The notes beneath the pieces are model-generated. The model did no database searches. It had not been told where the DNA came from and saw only the letters and a program-made list of their open reading frames with translations. Positions 23,707 to 32,167 of a stretch of 41,160 nucleotides of DNA are shown here, piece by piece (positions within the stretch are counted from its first letter, which is position 1; each line of letters begins with the position of its first letter). The position numbers and the translations under genes are program-made. The stretch spans positions 1 through 41,160 of the forward strand of contig JAAEPW010000915.1 in NCBI GenBank assembly GCA_024232355.1. Direction: 5' to 3'. The stretch comes from Chloroflexota bacterium (GTDB taxonomy: Bacteria; Chloroflexota; Anaerolineae; B4-G1).

Positions 23707-24608
23707 ATGCAAAGCTCTAGCCTATTGATTCTTGTGTTGTTGATCGCTGTGGCCGGTTGCGCGCCAGTTCCCCCACCTGAACCAGTTGTTGCTCCCCCAA
23801 CACTCCCCCCCAAGTAGAGACAGACCCAGAACCCTGGAAGGTCGTTCGCGAAATAAAAGCCGCACGTGGAACGACCATTGCTGGATTTCTCAATGACGAC
23901 TTTGGTATCGCGATTGCATTCGAAGACGTAGTTATACGACCGATGGAGGCGTTACCTGGGCTATAGCAAACAGGGCCGTAGCCGCTGTCTTTGGCTTGGA
24001 TATCGTCGACAAAAATATAGTCTGGAGTATTGGGAATGCTCAGACTGGGCAGATTCAAGTGTCCTCTGATGGGGGGTTAAACTGGCAAGCCGTCTCAAAT
24101 GTGATCTATATCAGTGCATTCATCAGTTGTCTCGACACCCAAACCGGATGGGCGGCCGCACCAGACCATTTGTGGGCAACCACTGATGGAGGCCAGACCT
24201 GGGCAGAGGTTGGCCTACCTGAAGAGATTGGTGACATCGTAGGGATCAATCTCCGGACATCCAATGATGGGTATTTGCTGGACATCCGGTGTTCTGTATG
24301 CCACTCAAGATGGCGGAGCCACATAGTCTTCTCAGGCATTGGGTTTGGACAAGGACATCCTGACCACTCCCACAGCCCCATACGTCGCAATGCGCTTTTT
24401 TGATGCAAATCGTGGGATGATCGCTCTCAGTCTGGCCGGTGAAAAGGGAGTCATTGCTGCTTTACGAACCAGCGATGGCGGGCAAACGTGGGAACGAGAA
24501 GAGGTACCGGCCAAAATCGGGGCCCTTCACCTGACACACGACGGCACAGTCCTCACAGTTGTCAAAAACACAGGTGATACCACTGTATTACGTTATCATG
24601 GCAATTGA
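23707..24608 (+). pseudogene. Decayed tandem copy of the BNR lipoprotein gene
   Basis: The ATG at 23707, preceded by GGGAGG, begins MQSSSLLILVLLIAVAGCAP, a lipoprotein signal like its neighbour's. The reading then breaks repeatedly relative to the intact copy. A one-base loss in a C-run near 23805-23813 leads to TAG after LPPK. A further one-base loss comes near 23930, before TYTTDGG. A two-base loss near 24284 falls after YLLD. A TGG-to-TAG change sits in GGATW, near 24325. Between the lesions the frames align closely with the intact gene: WKVVREIKAARGTTIAGFL, DIVDKNIVWSIGN, DNGYLLD-like, GLDKDIL, ALRTSDGGQTWEREEVPAKIG. It is clearly a paralogue that no longer makes full-length protein. Confidence 0.85.
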
Positions 24609-24610
24609 GG

Positions 24611-24621
24611 CGTTGTTCAGA
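24611..24621 (+). promoter_or_regulatory. Copy of the CGTTGTTCAGA motif
   Basis: CGTTGTTCAGA occurs here exactly as at 4951-4961 in the TPR leader dyad, and the reverse complement resembles the dyads at 18704-18735. It lies 85 bases upstream of the aromatic operon's -35 element. The dyad here is only half preserved. Confidence 0.3.
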
Positions 24622-24695
24622 CACAGTGCGATTCAAAAATAGCCTTGTGCTTTTGATACAATTTCACTCGAAAGACCCAAGTTTTCCATTTCAGC

Positions 24696-24724
24696 TTGAC
24701 AAATCGGATCAAAGCGAGTATGAT
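24696..24724 (+). promoter_or_regulatory. Strong sigma-70-type promoter of the aromatic amino-acid operon
   Basis: A perfect TTGACA (24696-24701), an optimal 17-base spacer and TATGAT (24719-24724, five of six to consensus) predict a start near 24731. This gives a leader of about 210 bases before aroH that contains the attenuator. Confidence 0.85.
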
Positions 24725-24766
24725 TGCGCTCAATTCGAAAAGGTACTATTGGATGGAACAAAACGA

Positions 24767-24868
24767 ATGATAAACCAACAACGCAAAGCCAGTTTCTCCT
24801 ACTTTCCCTACTATTATTTTACCGTGCCCACGGGACGGGAGCTTTGCGTTGGATGGAGGCCGGTGTAG
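24767..24868 (+). CDS. Phe/Tyr-rich leader peptide of the aromatic operon
   Basis: A 33-codon frame from the ATG at 24767 to the TAG at 24866. Codons 10-18 read FSYFPYYYF, seven Phe/Tyr codons in nine (24794-24820), an extreme bias for a 33-residue peptide. One Trp codon is at position 30. The peptide itself need have no function; its translation rate would report charged tRNA-Phe and tRNA-Tyr, as pheL does in enterobacteria. The ribosome site is weak (GGA about 9 bases upstream). Two alternatives exist: an in-frame TTG at 24749 five bases after AAGG, or coupling from a five-codon frame at 24753 (MEQNE) whose TGA overlaps this ATG. The peptide spans RNA segments 1 and 2 of the attenuator. Confidence 0.85.
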   Translation: MINQQRKASFSYFPYYYFTVPTGRELCVGWRPV

Positions 24869-24929
24869 GATAGGCAACATCCAGAGAGTAGCGAAAACGT
24901 GGAGCAACCGCTCCACGTTTTTTTGTTTT
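24779..24929 (+). promoter_or_regulatory. Ribosome-mediated transcription attenuator
   Basis: Four segments can form alternative stems. Segment 1 (24779-24789, CAACGCAAAGC) is the exact complement of segment 2 (24841-24851, GCTTTGCGTTG), enclosing the Phe/Tyr codons. Segment 2 (24841-24850) can instead pair with segment 3 (24896-24905, AACGTGGAGC) over ten consecutive pairs, three of them G-U. Segment 3 is also the 5' arm of the terminator with segment 4 (24910-24919). A ribosome stalled on the aromatic codons would cover segment 1 and free segment 2 to sequester segment 3 (read-through). A ribosome that finishes at the TAG lets 1:2 form and the terminator fold. This is the classical logic of trp and pheA attenuation, inferred here from pairing only. 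Confidence 0.8.
24894..24929 (+). terminator. Intrinsic terminator of the attenuator
   Basis: ACGTGGAGC (24897-24905) pairs with GCTCCACGT (24910-24918) around AACC. The stem is extended by A-U pairs and followed by seven Ts, G and four Ts (24918-24929). It lies 16 bases before the aroH start, between promoter and first enzyme gene. Confidence 0.9.
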
Positions 24930-24944
24930 CATGAGGAGAAGAAT

Positions 24945-25310
24945 ATGGCTTGTCGTGGCATTCGGGGGGCAGTGACTGTCGAGATCAACGACGCGGGCGC
25001 TATCATCGCAGCGACACGAGATTTGTTGGAGCGGATCGCCGTCGCCAATGGCGTATTGGTGGACGACATCACCAGCGTGGTCTTTACCACCACACCCGAT
25101 CTCGACGCAGCCTACCCAGCTTGTGCCGCCCGCAAGATGGGGTGGACGAACACCCCCCTGTTGTGTATGCAAGAGATGATGGTTGCGGACAGCCTGCCTC
25201 GCTGCATCCGCGTGTTGATACACTGGAACACCGACCTCGCTCCTGCACAAATCAGGCACGTCTACTTGGGCCGTGCCCGCGTGCTGAGACCTGACCTAAT
25301 GGAGGAATGA
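24945..25310 (+). CDS. aroH: Chorismate mutase, AroH class
   Basis: Encodes 121 residues, the size of the monofunctional trimeric AroH class. It converts chorismate to prephenate in the cytoplasm, the shared step toward Phe and Tyr. The N-terminus CRGIRGAVTVE places R7. Y57, R63, C74, E77, R89 and Y107 align with the known Bacillus active-site set (R7, F57, R63, C75, E78, R90, Y108), with a one-residue offset. AGGAG lies 8 bases before the ATG. It is the first enzyme gene after the attenuator, and pheA follows after 4 bases. This class usually lacks feedback control, which would leave control to the attenuator and to the next enzymes. Confidence 0.96.
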   Translation: MACRGIRGAVTVEINDAGAIIAATRDLLERIAVANGVLVDDITSVVFTTTPDLDAAYPACAARKMGWTNTPLLCMQEMMVADSLPRCIRVLIHWNTDLAPAQIRHVYLGRARVLRPDLMEE

Positions 25311-25314
25311 AAAG

Positions 25315-26160
25315 ATGACTAGAGTAGCATTTCAAGGTATCGCCGGAGCGTATTCAGAAGAGGCCATACGCCAGTTCTTTGGCCCCGACGTGGAGAGTGT
25401 CTCTTACAGAACACTGGACGACGTATTTCCCGCCGTGGAAAACGGCGACGCGGATTACGCAATGGTGCCGGTCGAGAACGCCGTCGCGGGTTCTGTGAAC
25501 CGCTCCTACGAACTGCTGATGGAGCGCGACCTGCGCATCTGCGCCGAAACGATCTTGCGCGTGCACCACATGTTGATGGCCGCCCCCGACACCCAGTTGG
25601 CCGACCTAAAGCGCGTCCGCTCGCATCCGCAGGCCCTGGCTCAATGCCAGCGTTACTTGAGCCGTTACGAACTGAAACCCGAACCCACCTTTGATACCGC
25701 TGGCAGCGCGCGCGAGTTGGCGGCCAACCCGGAACCCGGCGTGGCTGCGATCGCCAGCAAGTTGGCCGCCGAGATGTACGATCTAGAGATCGTCTCCTCG
25801 GCCATCGAGGATTTCTCCTTTAATTATACACGCTTCTTTGTCCTTTCTCTAGACGATCCTCCGCGCGCGCAGCGCACCAAAACATCTCTCATTTTCTCCT
25901 CCCGCCACCAGCCGGGGGCATTGTACGATTGCTTGGGAGAATTCGCTACCAGGGGCGTCAATCTGAGCAAGATCGAGTCGCGCCCGCGCCTCAACCGGCC
26001 ATGGCAGTATATTTTCTACCTGGACTTTGAAGGACACTGCCAGGACCCCAAGTGCGAGGCGGCCATTATGGCTTTGCTGCGGCGCTCGTCGTTCGTCAAA
26101 TTACTGGGTTCCTATCCGGCCGCAACTACGCCTGTTCCAGACAACGGGGCCGCGGCATGA
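25315..26160 (+). CDS. pheA: Prephenate dehydratase
   Basis: Encodes 281 residues, a monofunctional PheA. It decarboxylates and dehydrates prephenate to phenylpyruvate. The periplasmic-binding-like catalytic part has [23 protein letters not shown] and the TRF motif (172-174). The C-terminal ACT domain (about 190-270) has GALY (201-204) and ESRP (221-224), the residues that bind phenylalanine. Allosteric inhibition by Phe is therefore expected. Its stop overlaps an upstream ATG of the DAHP synthase frame. No chorismate mutase domain is fused; that activity comes from aroH just before it. Confidence 0.96.
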   Translation: MTRVAFQGIAGAYSEEAIRQFFGPDVESVSYRTLDDVFPAVENGDADYAMVPVENAVAGSVNRSYELLMERDLRICAETILRVHHMLMAAPDTQLADLKRVRSHPQALAQCQRYLSRYELKPEPTFDTAGSARELAANPEPGVAAIASKLAAEMYDLEIVSSAIEDFSFNYTRFFVLSLDDPPRAQRTKTSLIFSSRHQPGALYDCLGEFATRGVNLSKIESRPRLNRPWQYIFYLDFEGHCQDPKCEAAIMALLRRSSFVKLLGSYPAATTPVPDNGAAA

Positions 26161-26186
26161 ATGAATCACGCACAGGAGATAGTGAG

Positions 26187-27218
26187 ATGATCGTCATAAT
26201 GAAACAGGGTGCGAGCAACGTCCAGATTGCCAACGTCACTGCCCGCATCGAGCAATTGGGTTGTGGCGTGCACCTTTCGGAGGGCGAGGAGCGGACCATC
26301 ATTGGCATTATCGGCAATGGCCGCCCACTAGATCGCGCACAGATCGAGCGGATGGATGGCGTCGAGCGGACAGTGCCCATCCTGCGACCGTTCAAGCTGG
26401 CTAGCCGAGATTTTCACCCGCAAGATACCATTGTCTCGGTCGGATTGGGACAATCCGCTCATGGGATCGCGGTCGGCGGCAAGCAATTGATCGTGATGGC
26501 GGGCCCATGCGCCGTGGAGAACCACGAACAGTTGATGGAGGCCGCGCGGGCCGTCAAGAGCGGCCACGCTCACGTGCTGCGCGGGGGTGCGTTCAAACCG
26601 CGTTCCTCTCCCTACAGTTTCCAGGGGCTGGGGGAGGAAGGGTTGCAAATTCTAGCCGCGGCACGTGAGGAAACGGGGCTCCCGGTCGTCACCGAGGTGA
26701 TGGCTCCTCAACAGGTGCCGCTGGTCACCACCTATGCCGACATCCTCCAGATCGGGGCGCGGAATATGCAGAACTATGCCCTGCTGCATGCCGTCGGCAA
26801 GGCACAGCGACCGGTACTGCTCAAACGCGGGATGATGTCTACGCTGGAGGAGCTGCTGATGGCCGCCGAGTATATTCTCTCCCACGGCAACAATCGCGTC
26901 ATTCTGTGTGAGCGCGGCATCCGCACGTTCGAAAAATACACCCGCAACACCCTCGACCTCAGCGCTGTGCCAGTGCTCAAACAACTCACTCACCTGCCGG
27001 TCGTGGTGGACCCCAGTCACGGGACAGGCAAGTGGGAGCTGGTCGAGCCGCTCTCGCGGGCCGCTGTAGCCGCCGGGGCCGACGGGCTGCTCATTGAGGT
27101 GCATCCGCGTCCCGAAGAGGCTCTCTCCGACGGCGCGCAGTCGCTCAAACCATCCCGTTTCGCCGACCTGATGCAGAGCCTGCGCCCCATAGCCGAAGCG
27201 GTGGGCAGAACACTGTGA
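26187..27218 (+). CDS. aroF: 3-deoxy-7-phosphoheptulonate synthase (type I-beta)
   Basis: Encodes 343 residues. It condenses phosphoenolpyruvate with erythrose-4-phosphate, the committed entry to the shikimate pathway. The first 80 or so residues ([21 protein letters not shown]...) are the ferredoxin-like regulatory domain known from Thermotoga-type enzymes. The barrel follows with [51 protein letters not shown] and [10 protein letters not shown]. The start was set at 26187, with AGGAG 8 bases upstream; the ATG at 26157, overlapping the pheA stop, is the alternative. Feedback by Tyr or Phe through the N-terminal domain is likely from family knowledge. Its stop overlaps the tyrA GTG by 4 bases. 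Confidence 0.95.
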   Translation: MIVIMKQGASNVQIANVTARIEQLGCGVHLSEGEERTIIGIIGNGRPLDRAQIERMDGVERTVPILRPFKLASRDFHPQDTIVSVGLGQSAHGIAVGGKQLIVMAGPCAVENHEQLMEAARAVKSGHAHVLRGGAFKPRSSPYSFQGLGEEGLQILAAAREETGLPVVTEVMAPQQVPLVTTYADILQIGARNMQNYALLHAVGKAQRPVLLKRGMMSTLEELLMAAEYILSHGNNRVILCERGIRTFEKYTRNTLDLSAVPVLKQLTHLPVVVDPSHGTGKWELVEPLSRAAVAAGADGLLIEVHPRPEEALSDGAQSLKPSRFADLMQSLRPIAEAVGRTL

Positions 27219-28075
27219 AGGAATTGCCTGACTTTACAGTCGCTATTGTTGGCCTGGGACTGATGGGAGGCTCGCTGGCTGGAGCGCTGCAAGGACAATG
27301 TCAGAAGATCATCGGCATAGCGCGGCGCGCAGAGACAATTAACACTGCACTAACACAGGGTCTGATTGACCAAGGCACCACCGATCTGGCGGACGGCGTG
27401 CGCGAGGCCGACGCCGTCATCCTGGCGACGCCGGTGCGCATCATCGTGGGTCAACTGGCCGAGATCGGCCCACTATTGCCGGATGGGTATCTGCTGATGG
27501 ATCTAGGCAGCACCAAGGCGCAGATCGTCGCAGAGATGAGGCGACTGCCCGACCACGTCCAGCCGCTGGGCGGGCACCCGATGTGTGGCAAGGAAAAATC
27601 GGGCATCGAGGTGGCGGACCCGGCCCTTTACCATGGCTGTACTTTTATTCTCTCTCCGCTGGAGCGCACGTCGGAGGCAGCGTTGGAGTCGGGGTTAGCA
27701 CTGGTTGAGGCCATCGGCGCGCATCCGCTGGTTCTTGCGCCGGAACGCCAGGATGCTTTGGTCGCTACTCTCAGCCACCTGCCCTATCTGCTGGCCTGCG
27801 CCCTGGTCGCCACAGCTGACGCCACGACCTCTCCTGACCCCGCGGCGTGGGAGATCGTCGCGGGCGGCTACCGCGATACGTCGCGTGTGGCTGGCAGCGA
27901 TGTGACAATGATGGTCGATATTTTGCTGACCAACCAAGAAAAGGTGCTGAATGCGGTGAACGTCTACCAGGCGCAGTTGCGCGATCTGGCTCGCCTCGTG
28001 AAAGTGGGCGACGAGGAAAGTTTGCGCCAGGTCTTGGGTTTTATTCGCGAAGAAAGAATAAGGATGTATCCGTAA
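27215..28075 (+). CDS. tyrA: Prephenate (or arogenate) dehydrogenase
   Basis: Encodes 286 residues from a GTG that overlaps the preceding stop (GTGA). The Rossmann motif [14 protein letters not shown] binds NAD(P). [10 protein letters not shown] and [21 protein letters not shown] form the substrate pocket, with the catalytic His in LSHLPYLLA. It oxidatively decarboxylates prephenate to 4-hydroxyphenylpyruvate, or arogenate to tyrosine; the sequence alone does not settle which. There is no C-terminal ACT domain, so tyrosine inhibition through such a domain is not expected. Confidence 0.94.
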   Translation: MKELPDFTVAIVGLGLMGGSLAGALQGQCQKIIGIARRAETINTALTQGLIDQGTTDLADGVREADAVILATPVRIIVGQLAEIGPLLPDGYLLMDLGSTKAQIVAEMRRLPDHVQPLGGHPMCGKEKSGIEVADPALYHGCTFILSPLERTSEAALESGLALVEAIGAHPLVLAPERQDALVATLSHLPYLLACALVATADATTSPDPAAWEIVAGGYRDTSRVAGSDVTMMVDILLTNQEKVLNAVNVYQAQLRDLARLVKVGDEESLRQVLGFIREERIRMYP

Positions 28076-28100
28076 AGTGGCGAGTTTGCAAGGAGGGTTT

Positions 28101-29393
28101 GTGAATCAGATAAAAACGAGTTCGGGAAAGGCGATGTGTGGGCGCGTGCGTGTGACTGGAGACAAATCTATCTCTCACCGGGCACTGCTGCTTGGCGCTT
28201 TAGCTGAAGGAGTCAGTCAGGTCAGTGGATTTCTCCCCGCCGGTGACTGTTTGGCGACTATGGCTTGCCTCCGGGCATTGGGCGTCGGGATCAACGTTCA
28301 CGATAACACTACGTTGAGCGTCCACGGGCGCGGGCTGCGTGGGCTGCAAGCGTCTGCCAAACCGCTGCACTGTGCCCGCTCTGGCACAACGATGCGGCTG
28401 CTGGCAGGCATCCTGACCGGGCAAACGTTCGAGAGTACACTTGACGGTGATCCACAATTGCTCCGCCGCCCAATGCGGCGCATCACCGATCCGCTCTGCC
28501 AGATGGGAGCCGCGATCGAGGACATCAACGGTCGCGCCCCCCTCACCATTCGTGGGAGGGAACTGCATGGCAGTGACCACACTTTGGCCGTCGCCAGCGC
28601 CCAGGTCAAGAGCGCGCTGCTGTTGGCGGGCCTCTACGCCGACGGCCCCACCATCGTCCGCCAGCCCGGCCCCGCCCGCGACCACACCGAGCGTATGCTC
28701 GCCGCGATGGGAGCGAACATCAAAGTGAATGACCTGATGGTTACCCTTACGCCCAGCACCCAGCCCCTTACCCCGCTCGCCCTCGTTGTCCCTGGCGACA
28801 TCTCATCGGCGGCCTTTCCGTTGGTTGCGGCGGCACTGGTTCCTGGATCAGAGATCACCATCGAAGGCGTGGGTGTCAACCCCACCCGAACGGGCCTGAT
28901 AGACGTGCTGCGGGCGATGGGAGCCGAGATTACTCTGGACAACGAACGCGAGGAGAGCGGCGAGCCGGTAGCCGATGTAACGGTGCGTGCGTCCAAACTC
29001 ACAGGTATTGAGGTCGGCGGCGACACAGTGGTGCGGATGATCGACGAATTCCCGGTGTTGGCGGTCGCTGCGACGCAGGCCCACGGCATAACGCGCGTGC
29101 GCGATGCCGCCGAGCTGCGCGTCAAAGAGACGGACCGCATTGCCGTCATCGTCACCGAACTGCGAACGATGGGTGCGCACATTGACCCGTTGCCCGATGG
29201 GTTTATAATACAGGGGCCAACACCGCTGCACGGCGCAGTGGTGGACAGCCACGGTGACCACCGGCTTGCGATGGCCTTGGCTGTGGCGGGGTTGGTTGCC
29301 AAGGAGAAGACCATCGTTGAGAATGTAGCGTGCGTTGATGACTCTTTTCCCGGATTTGTCGAGTTGATGAAAGAATTGACTGTGCTAGGTTGA
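28101..29393 (+). CDS. aroA: 3-phosphoshikimate 1-carboxyvinyltransferase (EPSP synthase)
   Basis: Encodes 430 residues starting with GTG at 28101, chosen because AAGGAGG lies just upstream; the frame opens 24 bases earlier at 28077 without a ribosome site. It transfers enolpyruvate from PEP to shikimate-3-phosphate. Motifs in order are GDKSISHRALLLGALAEG, CARSGTTMRLLAG, ASAQVKSALLLAGL, the catalytic-acid motif IDEFPVLAVAA, LRVKETDRI and DSHGDHRLAMALAVAG. The glycine-containing loop is SGTT rather than the NAGT of the class I enterobacterial enzyme. A methyltransferase follows after 10 bases. Confidence 0.96.
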   Translation: MNQIKTSSGKAMCGRVRVTGDKSISHRALLLGALAEGVSQVSGFLPAGDCLATMACLRALGVGINVHDNTTLSVHGRGLRGLQASAKPLHCARSGTTMRLLAGILTGQTFESTLDGDPQLLRRPMRRITDPLCQMGAAIEDINGRAPLTIRGRELHGSDHTLAVASAQVKSALLLAGLYADGPTIVRQPGPARDHTERMLAAMGANIKVNDLMVTLTPSTQPLTPLALVVPGDISSAAFPLVAAALVPGSEITIEGVGVNPTRTGLIDVLRAMGAEITLDNEREESGEPVADVTVRASKLTGIEVGGDTVVRMIDEFPVLAVAATQAHGITRVRDAAELRVKETDRIAVIVTELRTMGAHIDPLPDGFIIQGPTPLHGAVVDSHGDHRLAMALAVAGLVAKEKTIVENVACVDDSFPGFVELMKELTVLG

Positions 29394-29403
29394 GAGACAC
29401 GGT

Positions 29404-30225
29404 ATGAATGAGAATGCATTGCGCTACTATGAACAAGCGTCCGAACGGGAATGGGAACGACTGGAGCGAAGGTGGGTAGAGTTTCACGTCAACCTGCACT
29501 TTATCAGTGCGCATCTCGCGCCAGCCAGTCGTGTTTTGGACATAGGGGCCGGTCCGGGGCGTTATGCCATCGAACTGGCGAAACGCGGACATCGAGTTTA
29601 CGTAGGCGATCTATCGCCAGAACTAGTGCGACTGGCACGAGAAAAGATCAAAGAGTCAAGAGTTTCTGCGCACGTCGAGACCGTTGAAATTCTGGACGTG
29701 CGAAACCTGGGCCATCTGGACGATGCTTCTTTCGACGCCGTTCTCGCTTTGGGGCCGTTCTATCACCTTCAGGCACACGATGAGCGGAAGCGGGCCGTCG
29801 AAGAAATCGCGCGGGTGCTCAAGCCCGGCGGTGTCGCTTTTGCCGCTTTTATACCCCGGCCTGCGTTCATGACCGCTGCCTTGCTGGACCCAGAACGTTG
29901 GCCGCCGCTCGATGATCCCGAATATTTGTCATCGTTCCTCCAGAGTGGGATTTTCGATCATGCGGATCCGGGACGCTTCACGGGGGTGTACTGCGCTCAA
30001 GTCGACGAAATCAGGCCCCTATTTGAGGCGGTTGGTATTCAAGAGATCAAAATCGTCGCTTCGGAAGGGATCACCGCGTGGCTTTCCGATACGTCTTTGG
30101 ACAGAATCCGCCAACTTGATGCGGAGGCATTCGATCAGACATTATCGGTGATCGTCTCGGTTGCGGAGGACCCAAGTACCTTGGGGATGAGCATCCACGT
30201 GATGTACATTGGCAGGAGGATTTGA
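29404..30225 (+). CDS. Class I SAM-dependent methyltransferase
   Basis: Encodes 273 residues. Motif I VLDIGAGPGRY (44-54), the acidic end of strand two in YVGDLSPELV and FDAVLALGPFYHL (motif IV region) define a small-molecule type Rossmann methyltransferase (Methyltransf_11/25). The acceptor is unknown, and no step in Phe/Tyr synthesis needs it. It sits inside the aromatic operon with 10 bases before it, and its stop runs into the aroE ribosome site, so it is cotranscribed. Codon use looks like its neighbours. Confidence 0.88.
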   Translation: MNENALRYYEQASEREWERLERRWVEFHVNLHFISAHLAPASRVLDIGAGPGRYAIELAKRGHRVYVGDLSPELVRLAREKIKESRVSAHVETVEILDVRNLGHLDDASFDAVLALGPFYHLQAHDERKRAVEEIARVLKPGGVAFAAFIPRPAFMTAALLDPERWPPLDDPEYLSSFLQSGIFDHADPGRFTGVYCAQVDEIRPLFEAVGIQEIKIVASEGITAWLSDTSLDRIRQLDAEAFDQTLSVIVSVAEDPSTLGMSIHVMYIGRRI

Positions 30226-30230
30226 GCAAA

Positions 30231-31112
30231 GTGGTTGACGGACACACCAAACTGGTCGGATTGATCGGCTGGCCGGTGGAGCACAGTCTCTCGCCGGTGA
30301 TGCACAACGCTGCCTTTGACGCCCTGGGGCTGAACTGGCGCTACCTCCCGCTGCCGGTGTCGCCGGGACAGGTCGAGGTAGCCGTGCGTGGGCTGGCTGC
30401 GTTGGGCTTTCAGGGCGCGAACGTGACCGTGCCGCACAAGCAGGCGGTGATGAATGTGACCACTTCTCTCACTCCCAATGCTATGGGAGTGGGCGCGGTC
30501 AATACCCTTGTCTTTGGTCGAGGGGAGATAATTATGGGCCACAACACCGATGACAAAGGTTTCATCGGTGCGTTGCGACGGGGTGGGGTTGAACCGGAAG
30601 ACAAAAGTGATGCTGTTATTGTGGGCGCGGGAGGAGCGGCACGGGCAGTGGCCTTTGGTTTGCTGTGGTCGGGGATAGGGACAGTCACAGTGCTCAATCG
30701 CACCTTTGAACGAGCACAGACTCTTGTTTCAGACTTGGGCAATCGCCCGTATTATGCAACCCGTCTACGTGCGCTCCCGCTCACGCAGGAGACATTGATC
30801 GAATCCACCCGCACCGCCGATCTGTTGGTCAACACAACAACGGTAGGGATGTGGCCCCACGTGGATGGTTCCGTCTGGCCCGGCGGCGTGCCCATTCCGT
30901 CTCATTTGACTGTGTTCGACTTGGTCTACAACCCGTTGGAGACACAACTTTTGCGGCAGGCGCGGAAATCGGGGGCGCGCGCGATAGATGGCCTGGGGAT
31001 GCTGATAAACCAGGGTGCATTGGCGTTCATAGAATGGACCAACAAGGGTTTCGTGATGGAAGAAATCACCGAGCCAATGCGTGCCGCCTGCGAGCGGATG
31101 ATGCAACAATAA
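30231..31112 (+). CDS. aroE: Shikimate dehydrogenase
   Basis: Encodes 293 residues from GTG at 30231 (MVDGHTKLVGLIGWPVEHSLSP). A TTG at 30222 is closer to the AGGAGG (30214-30219) but only 2 bases from it, so the GTG is preferred with some doubt. It reduces 3-dehydroshikimate with NADPH. Substrate-binding SLSPVMHN, catalytic lysine in VTVPHKQAVM, NTDDKGF and the nucleotide motif VGAGGAARAVAFGLL are all present. The C-terminal INQGALAFIEWT is also typical. The next gene starts 7 bases later. Confidence 0.95.
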   Translation: MVDGHTKLVGLIGWPVEHSLSPVMHNAAFDALGLNWRYLPLPVSPGQVEVAVRGLAALGFQGANVTVPHKQAVMNVTTSLTPNAMGVGAVNTLVFGRGEIIMGHNTDDKGFIGALRRGGVEPEDKSDAVIVGAGGAARAVAFGLLWSGIGTVTVLNRTFERAQTLVSDLGNRPYYATRLRALPLTQETLIESTRTADLLVNTTTVGMWPHVDGSVWPGGVPIPSHLTVFDLVYNPLETQLLRQARKSGARAIDGLGMLINQGALAFIEWTNKGFVMEEITEPMRAACERMMQQ

Positions 31113-31119
31113 AACGGCT

Positions 31120-31842
31120 ATGGACACAACCACCTCAGTAAAGACGAGATCGACCAAACCAGACTGGCTGGCAGGCGTCACTCAAGCCAGTCCCATTGTG
31201 CTCGGCTACGTCCCCATCGGGCTGGCGTTCGGTGTGTTGGCGCAAAAGGCAGGCATCTCGACCCTCAACACAGTGTTGATGTCACTGTTGGTGTACGCCG
31301 GATCGTCACAACTGATTGCCGTGGGTCTGTTCGCGTCTGGGGTGCCTGCCCTATCGATCATCCTGACGACGTTTGTGGTCAACCTGCGCCACGTCTTGCT
31401 GTCGGCGGCGCTGTCACCGTATCTCAAGGGGTGGCGCAAGCAAGAACTCGTTGCTTTTGCCTACGAACTGACCGACGAGAGTTTTGCGGTCCACACCGTG
31501 CGATTCGCGTCGGGCAAGCCTAGCAAGGCAGAGGTCCTGGCGATCAACGCGACGGCGCAGGTGGCGTGGATTTTCGGCTCGTGGCTGGGTGCCGTGGTGG
31601 GGCAATCCATCACCGACGTCAAGCCCCTGGCGCTCGATTACGTGCTGCCCGCGATGTTTGTCGCGCTGCTGGTTTTGCAGATCAAGGACCACATCCAAGT
31701 CGGCGTGGCCTTGGTGACGGGGGTGCTTTCGGTGGGATTGTTGTTGATGGGCGTGGGACAATGGAACGTGATCGTCGCCACGTTGATCGGCGCGACGATT
31801 GGAATGGTGTTTGAAATATGGATCAAAAAACGATCTTTCTGA
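31120..31842 (+). CDS. azlC: AzlC family amino-acid exporter, large subunit
   Basis: Encodes 240 residues with six or seven hydrophobic segments. The signatures LGYVPIGLAFGVLAQKAG, YAGSSQLIAVGL, VVNLRHVLLSAALSPYL and AYELTDESFAV are those of the AzlC/YgaZ family. Known members export branched-chain amino acids, methionine or analogues together with a small AzlD partner. Inside an aromatic amino-acid operon it may instead or also export Phe, Tyr or pathway intermediates; that is inference. It overlaps the azlD gene by 25 bases. Confidence 0.92.
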   Translation: MDTTTSVKTRSTKPDWLAGVTQASPIVLGYVPIGLAFGVLAQKAGISTLNTVLMSLLVYAGSSQLIAVGLFASGVPALSIILTTFVVNLRHVLLSAALSPYLKGWRKQELVAFAYELTDESFAVHTVRFASGKPSKAEVLAINATAQVAWIFGSWLGAVVGQSITDVKPLALDYVLPAMFVALLVLQIKDHIQVGVALVTGVLSVGLLLMGVGQWNVIVATLIGATIGMVFEIWIKKRSF

Positions 31843-32147
31843 CGATTCTGGGCATGATGTTGGTGACGTTCATCCCGCGCCTCGTGCCTGTTTGGGTACT
31901 CTCGTCCAAGTCACTGCCACAGCCCGTCGTTACGTGGCTGCGCTACGTGCCGGTGGCCGTGCTCGCCGCGATGTTGTTCCCGGCGATCGTCGTCCAGGAC
32001 AATCAGGTTGACGTGGGTTTGAGCAATCTCTTTCTCTTGGCCGCTTTCCCGACTTTGTTGGTGGCTTGGAAAACAAAGAGTTTGTTTGGTTCGGTGATCG
32101 TGGGGGCGTTGGTGGTTGCGGTGGCGCGGTATGCACTTGGGTTGTAG
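31818..32147 (+). CDS. azlD: AzlD family amino-acid exporter, small subunit
   Basis: Encodes 109 residues with four hydrophobic segments (LTILGMMLVTFIPRLVPVWVL, WLRYVPVAVLAAMLFPAIVV, LFLLAAFPTLLVAW and VIVGALVVAVARYAL). The TFIPRLVP and YVPVAVLAA motifs match AzlD. It pairs with AzlC to form the exporter. The start overlaps the end of azlC, so translation is probably coupled. Confidence 0.92.
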   Translation: MDQKTIFLTILGMMLVTFIPRLVPVWVLSSKSLPQPVVTWLRYVPVAVLAAMLFPAIVVQDNQVDVGLSNLFLLAAFPTLLVAWKTKSLFGSVIVGALVVAVARYALGL

Positions 32148-32167
32148 TTATGCAAGGAGACCAGAGG

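Noticed and set aside
24753..24770. Five-codon frame MEQNE immediately before the Phe/Tyr leader
   Set aside because: It has an AAGG site and overlaps the leader ATG, so coupling is possible, but it is too short to support as a gene. It is noted under the leader peptide only.
24725..24945. T-box riboswitch for the tyrS-containing operon
   Set aside because: No T-box sequence or specifier-loop architecture was seen; the leader frame and alternative stems explain the region better.
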